From Fidelibacterota bacterium (GTDB taxonomy: Bacteria; Fidelibacterota; Marinisomatia; Marinisomatales; TCS56), in NCBI GenBank assembly GCA_013203015.1, contig JABMPO010000125.1:1-14364 (forward strand): a DNA stretch of 14,364 nucleotides, given 5' to 3'. Made by a program: the position numbers and the translations under genes. The notes beneath the pieces are model-generated. The model did no database searches and was not told where the DNA came from. It saw only the letters and a list, made by a program, of their open reading frames with translations. Positions 6,435-12,689 of this stretch are shown here, piece by piece. Numbering within the stretch: position 1 is the stretch's first letter; every line of letters begins with the position of its first letter.

Positions 6435-7943
6435 ATGAGAAAATCATTTATTCTAAGTTTATTAGTCCTGCCAATTCTACTCGCCGCCCAGGAAGTACAG
6501 CCGAAAATCACCACTGAAAAAATGCGCTTGCTGATTTTACCTTCTACCAGCGAGACAGATTATCAGGATATCGCCGACCGAGTAACCGCGATTGTTGCCA
6601 GCAAAGCCACTCAGCTCGGTCGATTTGAAGTAATAGACCGCAACAATCTGGAATCGATCATGGACGAACAGGCGCTTCAGCTTAGTGGTTTAATCAATGA
6701 TGAAGAAGTAGTCGAAATTGGGAAAATTGCCGCAGCACCGGAAGCATTACTGGTAACCGTATTGAACTTCGGACAAAAAGGCGTGCCACCGGAAGATGAA
6801 GAGGATGAGGATAAAAAGGATCGAAAAAAAGCCCGGGAGTCTGGCTTACTGGGTATTATTGCCAAAGAAGTAGTGGATGCTGCCATCGATAAAAAAATGG
6901 AAAAAGTTGAACGCTATCCCAATAATATTCAGACAACCCTGTCCTGTGAAGTCCGGAAAATCGATCTTGAATCGGGGCAATCTATTGATGCTTTCACACT
7001 GAACGTGGAACACACCGGCGGTAATAAAACTGCATCACTGAATAAAGTGCTGAACCAAGCCTCCTGGCGGGTATCTCAACAACTGAAAGAACTTTATATC
7101 CTTTCCAGTCAGATAGTAGATATCCAGGGACGAAATGTAATTCTACTATTGGGGAAAGATATGGGAGTCAAAAAAGGGACTATGTTTTCTGTCAACTCCC
7201 CATCTAGCAAACGTACTGTGGGCAATAAATCAATCACGATTCCCGGACATCAGGTAGGAATCATCGAAGTAACTGACATCAGCGTCGATGCCAATCAGGG
7301 ACGGATTTTACGGAATTGGGAAACAATTGAGCCGGGCTATCCGGCGGTGGAATCAACCGGTAGAATCATGGCAGGCGGTCTGGGAATTAAATTTGGGACA
7401 GGCAGCCCTGAAATGGGTTTGGACCTGGCCGGTTATATAAATCCACTGGGAAGGCTTGGGGGTTCAGTATTTTTTGGCTTGGGAACACTAAAAGACAGCC
7501 GCGACGATACCGATTTCAGTTTGCGCTTTGGCGTAGATATGCATTTCCGTTTGATCAACACAATCCCATTTTCTCTGGCGGGTTACCTTTCGTTACCACT
7601 GAATTTTGTAATGCGGTCTGATGATGACCCGGAAGATTCGCACACTGTCAGTGCCATAGTTTTTGGCCCTATTGTCGGCGGACAATTAGAATTCATGCTC
7701 AGTTCCAATATGGACCTGGTGGCGTCAGTGGGTTACTGTATGAAGTCCGACATCAGCAAATGGGATTATAGCGAAGATGATGATGATGACGAAAGCCAGT
7801 CGTATCCGGCATTCTGGGATGATGATCTGGGCGCACCGGATATTGATCTCACTGGCCTGTATTTCAATGTTGGAATCCGTTTTCTGCTGTTCGGTGCCGG
7901 AAGTGAATTGCCTTCTCTGTCGGAATTACAAAATTTCAGGTAA
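6435..7943 (+). CDS. Exported CsgG/LpoB-like protein with FlgT-C-like domain and C-terminal beta-barrel
   Basis: This 502-residue protein has a signal peptide (MRKSFILSLLVLPILLAAQ) without a lipobox Cys. Residues about 29-112 (MRLLILPS, RFEVIDRNNLESIMDEQALQ, LLVTVLNF) fit the CsgG/LpoB-type fold, which builds curli secretion channels or lipoprotein activators. Residues 118-135 are a charged linker, and about 165-220 complete the domain. Residues 225-305 (VDIQGRNVILLLGKDMGVKKGTMFSV then GIIEVTDISVDANQGRIL) resemble the FlgT C-terminal domain, found in many CsgG-like proteins. From about 312 to 490 Gly-rich amphipathic strands alternate with charged turns, as in a small outer-membrane barrel. 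One predicted loop is a run of acidic residues near 446-454. It probably anchors in the outer membrane with its N-terminal domain in the periplasm. ATG 6435 has GGGA at 6422-6425. It appears monocistronic. The biological role is unknown. Confidence 0.82.
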   Translation: MRKSFILSLLVLPILLAAQEVQPKITTEKMRLLILPSTSETDYQDIADRVTAIVASKATQLGRFEVIDRNNLESIMDEQALQLSGLINDEEVVEIGKIAAAPEALLVTVLNFGQKGVPPEDEEDEDKKDRKKARESGLLGIIAKEVVDAAIDKKMEKVERYPNNIQTTLSCEVRKIDLESGQSIDAFTLNVEHTGGNKTASLNKVLNQASWRVSQQLKELYILSSQIVDIQGRNVILLLGKDMGVKKGTMFSVNSPSSKRTVGNKSITIPGHQVGIIEVTDISVDANQGRILRNWETIEPGYPAVESTGRIMAGGLGIKFGTGSPEMGLDLAGYINPLGRLGGSVFFGLGTLKDSRDDTDFSLRFGVDMHFRLINTIPFSLAGYLSLPLNFVMRSDDDPEDSHTVSAIVFGPIVGGQLEFMLSSNMDLVASVGYCMKSDISKWDYSEDDDDDESQSYPAFWDDDLGAPDIDLTGLYFNVGIRFLLFGAGSELPSLSELQNFR

Positions 7944-8020
7944 AAAAATCTACCTGGTTAATTGGGATATCTTAGGGGATTGTAAACCAATCTTCAAAAC
8001 TGTGATACAGCAGAGAATAG

Positions 8021-8069
8021 ATTAATAACCCCTGCCCTGAAGGGCACCCCCTTTTAAAAGGGGGATTTA
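8021..8069. repeat. Double-hairpin repeat, left copy (DUF559 cassette)
   Basis: This is the first copy of a 49-bp unit. It starts ATTAATAACCCC, then has a small stem TGCCC-TGAA-GGGCA (8033-8046), then a perfect 18-bp palindrome of five C, TTTTAAAA and five G (8047-8064), and ends ATTTA. The same unit, slightly degenerate, is in the same orientation at 8649-8698. The two copies enclose the DUF559 gene. Confidence 0.75.
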
Positions 8070-8185
8070 TGCAGCACTTGCACTTTCTGATTTTCAATGC
8101 TGAAAAAAGTTTATCATAGTTTCCCAATCTATGGAATTTCATGGGACTGATCAAACCTGGATTATTTTTCGATAACGTTTTCCTA

Positions 8186-8548
8186 ATGAAAATATACTAT
8201 AACCCAAAATTAAAGCAGTTGGCTCGGAATCTGCGTAACAACAGTACGCTTGCAGAAGTGTTACTATGGAATCAATTAAAGCAGCGACAAGTGCTAGGTT
8301 ATCAATTCATGCGCCAAAAACCAATTGCGAATTTTATTGTCGACTTTTTTTGTAGCAATCTAAAACTGGTTATTGAAGTTGATGGCGAGAGTCACTATAA
8401 ACGCGACCACCAGGATCAACAGCGCCAGCAATATCTTGAATCACTGGGATTAACGGTTTTACGTTTTGACAATGATCAAATAAAACAAGATTTAAATGGA
8501 GTCCTGGAGACGATTCACCGGTGGATAAACATTAATAAGGCCAGATAA
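8186..8548 (+). CDS. DUF559 domain protein (Vsr/PD-(D/E)XK-like endonuclease)
   Basis: This 120-residue protein of the DUF559 family is predicted to have the very-short-patch-repair (Vsr)-like nuclease fold. It begins MKIYYNPKLKQLARNLRNNS, a typical family start, so ATG 8186 is preferred to ATG 8141, although neither has a clear Shine-Dalgarno. Candidate active-site residues are E24 (STLAEVLLW), D53 (NFIVDFFC), and E64 and D66 with H70 (LVIEVDGESH). The VLRFDNDQI segment (91-99) is the usual C-terminal strand. Length is complete for the family. No methyltransferase or other restriction partner is adjacent. Instead the gene is bracketed by direct copies of a hairpin-forming repeat and followed by a related palindrome, which suggests a small mobile or repeat-associated cassette. 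Nuclease activity is inferred from family, and its target is unknown. Confidence 0.92.
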   Translation: MKIYYNPKLKQLARNLRNNSTLAEVLLWNQLKQRQVLGYQFMRQKPIANFIVDFFCSNLKLVIEVDGESHYKRDHQDQQRQQYLESLGLTVLRFDNDQIKQDLNGVLETIHRWININKAR

Positions 8549-8579
8549 TATTAATTAAAAATTTTCCAGACCTTACAGT

Positions 8580-8610
8580 CCCCCTTAATAAAGGGGGATC
8601 AAGGGGGTTG
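8580..8610. repeat. C5/G5 palindrome downstream of the DUF559 gene
   Basis: Bases 8580-8597 form a hairpin with five C plus TT pairing with AA plus five G around AATA. It is followed by ATCAAGGGGG, a second G-run. It lies 32 bases after the DUF559 stop. Its C5...G5 core resembles the second hairpin of the flanking repeats. It could act as a terminator, but no T-run follows. Confidence 0.6.
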
Positions 8611-8648
8611 TACTAAAATCTCCAAAACTAAAATCGATCAAATTATTT

Positions 8649-8698
8649 ATTAATAACCCCCGCCCTGAAGGCCACCCCCTTGTAAAAAGTGGGATTTA
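8649..8698. repeat. Double-hairpin repeat, right copy (DUF559 cassette)
   Basis: This is the second, more degenerate copy of the unit at 8021-8069. It starts ATTAATAACCCC, then CGCCCTGAAGGCCA, then five C, TTGTAAAAAG, TGGG and ATTTA. Several substitutions and one extra base have weakened both stems. It has the same orientation as the left copy. It lies 26 bases beyond the 3' end of the convergent phosphodiesterase gene. Confidence 0.7.
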
Positions 8699-8723
8699 AC
8701 CGGATAGAAAATATCGTGCTAAT

Positions 8724-9941
8724 TCAATTTCCCGGCCTAAATATATCCTCCACATTTTCCACGTTTCCATCGATCTCCGGATAGGGCTCGATTCCCAATA
8801 TTTCCGCGATAATCGGATAAACATTCACGTTCTCAAATGTGTCCCGGGTGTAGCCATCCTTGAAAGCGGGGCCGTCGGCAATAAAGATGGCCTGCATGCT
8901 CCAGAGAGCATTATCATAACCATGATTACCGCCCCGAAAATATTCTTTATTAGGTTTATTAATATTAAGAATTGACCAACCGTCATCAGCAACCACTAAA
9001 ATATCCTTTACGCGATAGTGATTTTTGTAATGCCAGCGATCAGGAATATCAACTTTCCAGTAAACAGATATATGAGGAATCTTTTTCAATTTTTTATATA
9101 CTCTTTTCAGCTTCTTGGGGGACCCGCCATATAGGGAAGAAAACGTTCCTGAATTTTCCTGAATAATTCCATTCATGTTGGCATATGCGGCCAAGTCGAT
9201 TGTCCGTTGTGGTGAAGTGGCCGCCATTCCATGATCACTAACAATTATTGTGTTCAATTGATCATAAATATCAAGACCTTCCAGACCCTCCATCAAGGTT
9301 CCCAGCAGAGCATCCAGTTCCCGGACCACCGCCAGGGTTTCTTCACCCCGGGGACCATATTTATGGCTGATCGCATCGGGTTCATGAAAATATAATAAAA
9401 TTAGTTGGGGGCGTTTTTCTTCAGGTAACTGAAACCAGGCCAGAACCGAATCAACACGCGCTTCAAAAGGAAACTCATGCTCGTACCGCTTTGAGATGCT
9501 TGGTAGAATACCTCCCACCGGCGCTTCCGAACCAACCCAGAAATAAGAAGCGGTTTTAACCCCTTGTTTCTCTGCAGTAACCCAGATCGGTTCACCACCA
9601 TACCAACGCGCATCCTCTACGGCGCTGCGATCCCTAATCTGATATGTTGCATCAAATTTCGAATCATAAAAATAATTGGCAATCAGGCCATGGTTTTCAG
9701 CATACATACCGGTCGCCAAAGCATAGTGGTTGGGAAATGTCTTGGTTGGATAAATAGATTGCAAGCTTTTTGCCGTTACCCCTTGTTGTACCAAATGATC
9801 AAAATTAGGGGTTTCGGTCCAATTGAAATAATCGGGTTTGAAGGCATCGAATGAAACTAGTAAAACATAAGGTCGATCAGCCTGAGTGAAAACAATCGCT
9901 GTCAATAAAAACGGAAGTATTATTGAACGTAATCTTCTCAT
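8724..9941 (-). CDS. Exported nucleotide pyrophosphatase/phosphodiesterase (NPP) family protein
   Basis: This 405-residue two-metal phosphodiesterase belongs to the type I phosphodiesterase/NPP branch of the alkaline phosphatase superfamily. ATG 9939-9941 is chosen because it begins a signal peptide (MRRLRSIILPFLLTAIVFTQ) and has AAGGG nine bases upstream. The open frame further 5' would run into the divergent pcm gene. Zinc ligands and the nucleophile are all visible: D32 (VSFDAF), nucleophile T68 in YPTKTFPNHY (the NPP signature), D189 and H193 (HEPDAISHKYGP), D236 and H237 (SDHGM), and H340 (GGNHGYDN). The protein is probably periplasmic and hydrolyses phosphodiester or pyrophosphate bonds in nucleotides or phospholipid headgroups. 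The substrate cannot be set from sequence. It diverges from pcm with a 49-bp gap, so their promoters must overlap or lie in each other's leader. Confidence 0.94.
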   Translation of the reverse strand: MRRLRSIILPFLLTAIVFTQADRPYVLLVSFDAFKPDYFNWTETPNFDHLVQQGVTAKSLQSIYPTKTFPNHYALATGMYAENHGLIANYFYDSKFDATYQIRDRSAVEDARWYGGEPIWVTAEKQGVKTASYFWVGSEAPVGGILPSISKRYEHEFPFEARVDSVLAWFQLPEEKRPQLILLYFHEPDAISHKYGPRGEETLAVVRELDALLGTLMEGLEGLDIYDQLNTIIVSDHGMAATSPQRTIDLAAYANMNGIIQENSGTFSSLYGGSPKKLKRVYKKLKKIPHISVYWKVDIPDRWHYKNHYRVKDILVVADDGWSILNINKPNKEYFRGGNHGYDNALWSMQAIFIADGPAFKDGYTRDTFENVNVYPIIAEILGIEPYPEIDGNVENVEDIFRPGN

Positions 9942-9990
9942 TACAAAAACCCTTAAATTGGAGCCTAAAAGTTTATCAGTATTTAGCACA

Positions 9991-10626
9991 GTGACAAGAA
10001 CAAACCTAAATGAAGCTCGGCGGTTGATGGTCGAATCCCAAATCCGAAGCCGTGGTATCAACAACGAGCATGTGCTCAAAGCAATGGAATCGGTACCGCG
10101 TCACCAGTTTGTTGCCAAAAATCAATCGCATCTGGCCTACGCCGATTGCCCGCTGCCAATCGACCACCGTCAGACTATCAGCCAGCCCTATATTGTGGCG
10201 TATATGACCGAGCAATTGCAGGTCAAACCCAACCACCGGGTTCTGGAAATAGGTACCGGTTGCGGTTACCAGACAGCTATTCTGGCCGAGCTGGCCTGGG
10301 AAGTTTATTCTCTGGAAGTGATACCGGAATTGGCTGAAGCGGCGACTGCGCGGTTGAACAAAATGAACTATCGGAATATAACCATTTCCTCCGGGAATGG
10401 CCGGGACGGCTGGCCGGAGAATGCTCCTTTTGACCGCATAATAGTAACCGCTGCACCCAATGCCATTCCACCGGCTCTTATCAGTCAACTGGCTGCCCCG
10501 GGTAAAATGATCATCCCGGTTGGTCATACCCATTTCAATCAGAATCTGGAATTGGTAACAAAAAATGCGGTTGGCACAGTAGAATATTTTACCCGGGTAG
10601 GCGTAAGATTTGTACCCTTGGTTTGA
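9991..10626 (+). CDS. pcm: Protein-L-isoaspartate O-methyltransferase
   Basis: This enzyme transfers a methyl group from S-adenosylmethionine to L-isoaspartyl residues in damaged proteins and so starts their repair. From GTG 9991 it has 211 residues (E. coli Pcm has 208) and begins MTRTNLNEARRLMVESQI, the expected N-terminus. The longer frame from 9886 would overlap the divergent phosphodiesterase gene and adds nothing family-like. TTG 9958 is a possible but less likely start. Typical motifs are PRHQFV, the loop AYADCPLPIDHRQTISQPYIV (about 50-69), the SAM-binding LEIGTGCGYQTAIL (84-97) and SLEV at 107-110. GRDGWPENAPFDRIIVTAA and LAAPGKMIIPVG follow downstream. No clear Shine-Dalgarno is seen. 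A frameshifted lipoprotein gene follows 30 bases downstream on the same strand, probably co-transcribed. Confidence 0.95.
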   Translation: MTRTNLNEARRLMVESQIRSRGINNEHVLKAMESVPRHQFVAKNQSHLAYADCPLPIDHRQTISQPYIVAYMTEQLQVKPNHRVLEIGTGCGYQTAILAELAWEVYSLEVIPELAEAATARLNKMNYRNITISSGNGRDGWPENAPFDRIIVTAAPNAIPPALISQLAAPGKMIIPVGHTHFNQNLELVTKNAVGTVEYFTRVGVRFVPLV

Positions 10627-10656
10627 TAATAACAGAATTACTAATTAGGGAATAAT

Positions 10657-10809
10657 ATGAACAAAATAATCATTATAGGATTGTCAGCACTTGTGTTACT
10701 GCTGGCATGTACAGCTCAGATCAAAGAGACTGAAAGCCCACAAATTCTCAATCAGAAGCCAATACTGCTTATCAAAATCAGAATTATAGCGCCTGGTTGG
10801 GGTATATGA
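10657..10809 (+). pseudogene. Detached 5' end (lipoprotein signal) of the frameshifted SMP-30-like gene
   Basis: ATG 10657 follows AGGGA at 10647-10651 with good spacing. It encodes MNKIIIIGLSALVLLLACTA, a clear lipoprotein signal with lipobox LLAC at Cys18. The frame then degrades into unlike sequence and stops at 10807-10809. The protein that continues naturally from about residue 27 lies in the -1 frame, which is open from 10734 and reads PTNSQSEANTAYQNQNYSAW into a TPR-like segment. One base therefore appears to be missing near 10734-10745. There is no slippery heptamer, so a mutation or a sequencing/assembly error is more likely than programmed frameshifting. Confidence 0.7.
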
Positions 10810-11939
10810 AAAGATTATATGCCATCTCACCAAACTCACCTTTCACAACCTATAATCTGGCCTGTGCTTATTCATTAAATGGCTTTAATACCGAGGCGCT
10901 TGAAGCTCTGGATAAAAGCATCAGCATGGGAATTGGTGTTAACGCTGACCAGGACCCGGATTTTGGTTCGTTGAAAGATTTGACGGAATTCCAGAAGCTA
11001 ATGGCCCATGCCAAGGCTTTGAATCAGCCAGTCAGCAATAGTACTGAGGCTTTCATTGTCAATGAATTGGATCTGATACCCGAAGGGATTGTTTACAATC
11101 CAAGCGATGGTTCGTTCTTTATTGGCAGTCTTTACAAATCTAAAATAATAAAAGTCGATATAAATGGGCAGGCCAGCGAATTCATCACTGAGAGGCAGGA
11201 CGGCCTGCGCCCGGTGACTGGTATGAAAGTCGATCAGGAGCGAGGGCATTTATGGGCTTGCAGTCAGATCAGTTCACCTGGCAACCGTAATCACGATCCA
11301 AGCGAAATGGGTTGGTCGGGAATATTTAAATACGATTTGAATACCGGCAAACTGATTAAAAAATACACTTTATTTGAAGTAGAATTACCCCATCTGTTTA
11401 ATGATTTGGTAATTCTGAAAAACGGTGATGTTTACTTCACCGATTCCACCACCGGCAGCATCTATCGAATCCGGAAAGCCCAGGATAAACTGGAACTCTT
11501 CCTGCGTTCCGGTGAATTCACCTACCCTAACGGCATTGCTCTAAGTCCCGACCAGAAGAATCTGTATATGGCTGGGGCGTTGCAGGGTGTGGTGCTGGTG
11601 AATATTCAATCCGGGACTTACAAACCACTGGAACAACCTGATGGCGTTACTACCATCGGTATCGACGGATTATATTTCTATAATAACTCGCTAATCGCGG
11701 TACAGAACGGTCTGGGGCGCATCAGCCGATTTTATCTGAATCAAACCGGCGACAAAATTCTACGCTCCGAGTTGATCGAATTTGCCAATCCCGTTTTCAA
11801 TATACCCACAACTGGCACAATCGTGGGTAGTACCTTCTACTATCTGGCCAATAGCCAATTACGCTCGTTCGAGGCTGATGGGACCATTTTCTCACCGGAA
11901 CGGCTGTCCAATGTGGTAGTATTAAAAACCGAATTATAG
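10797..11939 (+). CDS. TPR-like plus SMP-30/gluconolactonase-like beta-propeller protein (5' end frameshifted)
   Basis: The -1 frame is open from 10734. The coordinates given start at TTG 10797, the first usable initiator, but the native gene most likely began at ATG 10657 (see that entry), giving a lipoprotein of about 427 residues. The N-terminal part (WLGYMKRLYAISPNSPFTTYNLACAYSLNG) is a tetratricopeptide-like helical pair. From INGQASEF onward it is an SMP-30/gluconolactonase/LRE-type six-bladed propeller, with FNDLVILKNGDVYFTDST and YPNGIALSPDQKNLYMAG as the diagnostic blade segments containing candidate metal ligands (Asn and Asp). Members hydrolyse lactones or act as sugar- or metal-binding proteins. 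The substrate here is unknown. With its lipobox it would be tethered to a membrane, facing the periplasm or the surface. If the frameshift is real, the product lacks its export signal and is probably non-functional. Confidence 0.82.
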   Translation: MGYMKRLYAISPNSPFTTYNLACAYSLNGFNTEALEALDKSISMGIGVNADQDPDFGSLKDLTEFQKLMAHAKALNQPVSNSTEAFIVNELDLIPEGIVYNPSDGSFFIGSLYKSKIIKVDINGQASEFITERQDGLRPVTGMKVDQERGHLWACSQISSPGNRNHDPSEMGWSGIFKYDLNTGKLIKKYTLFEVELPHLFNDLVILKNGDVYFTDSTTGSIYRIRKAQDKLELFLRSGEFTYPNGIALSPDQKNLYMAGALQGVVLVNIQSGTYKPLEQPDGVTTIGIDGLYFYNNSLIAVQNGLGRISRFYLNQTGDKILRSELIEFANPVFNIPTTGTIVGSTFYYLANSQLRSFEADGTIFSPERLSNVVVLKTEL

Positions 11940-12101
11940 TTAAGCCTTCGCAGGATTGAAATTGCCAGAGAAGCTAGTTCGCTTATGGTTTTTGCCTGCA
12001 ACACCTGCTCCTGAGTTAAAGCCTGGCAGGACCGTTATGTTTCCAAATCTTCACATCCGGTTAACAGGGGATTAGAAGACTATTTTTCAAAGTTATTGAT
12101 A

Positions 12102-12377
12102 TTATTCAAGCGCTTCCCTTGTGTGTCCGCAATCAGAACATTCATATTTAATACGGTTTTTCCCAAAAGTCGAAAAGTTTGGATCAGGATAGCATTTAAT
12201 AATAGCGTAATTGATAGACCCACACTTAGGACAAAGAGTACCGCTTTTACCAGTAAGTTTATCTTCCAGTTTTTTCAATCTATTTTCAAGGCTTTTAATC
12301 TGGCTTGGTAATTCGTTGAGCGTTTTCCAGACAGGAATCTTATCAAGTAACTTAAGGAGATCGGATATGGTTGACAT
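12102..12377 (-). CDS. Zinc-ribbon microprotein with N-terminal coiled coil
   Basis: This is a 91-residue cytoplasmic protein. The ATG (12375-12377) has TTGAGG eight or nine bases upstream on the minus strand. Residues 6-42 (LLKLLDKIPVWKTLNELP then IKSLENRLKKLEDKL) form a probable amphipathic helix and coiled coil. Residues 49-83 hold a Cys4 zinc ribbon, CPKC (49, 52) and CSDC (80, 83), with an additional Cys62. Such proteins usually bind nucleic acid or another protein. I recall similar small zinc-ribbon proteins in accessory regions, but I cannot name the family. Its 5' end overlaps the start of a small + strand gene by 11 bases, so the two divergent genes share their initiation region. The surroundings contain gaps, relics and a hairpin, which suggests an accessory locus. 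Confidence 0.78.
   Translation of the reverse strand: MSTISDLLKLLDKIPVWKTLNELPSQIKSLENRLKKLEDKLTGKSGTLCPKCGSINYAIIKCYPDPNFSTFGKNRIKYECSDCGHTREALE
12354..12360 (+). promoter_or_regulatory. Near-perfect Shine-Dalgarno inside the opposite-strand gene
   Basis: AAGGAGA lies seven bases before ATG 12367 on the + strand, optimal for initiation. The same bases encode Leu-Leu-Lys of the zinc-ribbon protein on the minus strand, so it could in part be a coincidence of those codons. It supports the + strand small ORF being, or having been, a real gene. Confidence 0.5.
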
Positions 12378-12582
12378 AATAAAACCTCAATTTGACGAAT
12401 TGGTTTGTGATACTTCCGGGTTGGTTGCAGTCAAATCAATCACTCGTGTAATCAGTATTTCTAACAAAACTAATAATGAAGTTATTCTTGTTTAATACGA
12501 AGGTAATAAAGAAATGTACTTCAAATTGAATGACGAAACATGGCGACCTCTTGCTAATATGCTTCTTTCCTTTGATAGTTAG
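12367..12582 (+). pseudogene. Small gene with in-frame stop, unknown function
   Basis: From ATG 12367 the frame encodes 42 residues (MVDIIKPQFDELVCDTSGL onward, ending NEVILV) to a TAA at 12493-12495. It then continues in the same frame with YEGNKEMYFKLNDETWRPLA and a short tail to TAG at 12580-12582. Both parts look protein-like and read as one 71-codon gene split by a single nonsense codon. The alternatives are a true 42-residue product or a restart at ATG 12514, which would give a 22-residue peptide. A strong Shine-Dalgarno (12354-12360) precedes ATG 12367. The start overlaps, head to head, the start of the minus-strand zinc-ribbon gene. I do not recognise the protein. A CCCCC-AAA-GGGGGG hairpin follows at 12591-12604. 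Confidence 0.5.
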
Positions 12583-12590
12583 TTGACACT

Positions 12591-12604
12591 CCCCCAAAGG
12601 GGGG
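12591..12604. repeat. C5/G6 short hairpin
   Basis: CCCCC, AAA, then GGGGGG, nine bases after the end of the small split gene. The stem is GC-only with a three-base loop and no T-run. Its C-run/G-run form is like the palindromes around the DUF559 gene, but the flanking bases differ. Confidence 0.45.
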
Positions 12605-12689
12605 TCTGGACTTGAGGCTTAGTATTATAATTGCCCGCTCATTGATTTCGTTTCTGTAAATTCATAGCCAGCTTTGCGTGGTGTTCAAT

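Noticed and set aside
8141..8185. Earlier ATG (8141) as start of the DUF559 protein
   Set aside because: The 15 added residues do not look like the family, whose members usually begin near MK-x-Y-NPKLK. The ribosome site is weak in both cases.
8021..8698. Insertion sequence or CRISPR array around the DUF559 gene
   Set aside because: There is no transposase, no terminal inverted repeats framing the unit, and only two distant direct copies without regular spacers.
9886..9990. Longer pcm start at 9886
   Set aside because: It lies inside the divergent phosphodiesterase gene. GTG 9991 gives the normal N-terminus and length.
9942..10079. N-terminal extension of the phosphodiesterase frame to 10079
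   Set aside because: It would overlap the start of pcm and precede a clear signal peptide at the ATG 9939-9941. The extra 46 residues have no family resemblance.
10725..10750. Programmed -1 ribosomal frameshifting in the lipoprotein gene
   Set aside because: No X-XXY-YYZ heptamer occurs in phase and no strong downstream stem was seen, so mutation or sequence error is simpler.
11940..12101. Possible tRNA or small RNA between the propeller gene and the zinc-ribbon gene
   Set aside because: No cloverleaf, no conserved T-loop and no terminator hairpin with T-run could be traced. Only plain intergenic sequence was seen.
12211..12366. Extension of the small + strand frame upstream of ATG 12367
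   Set aside because: It runs antisense through the zinc-ribbon gene, and the optimal Shine-Dalgarno points to ATG 12367.
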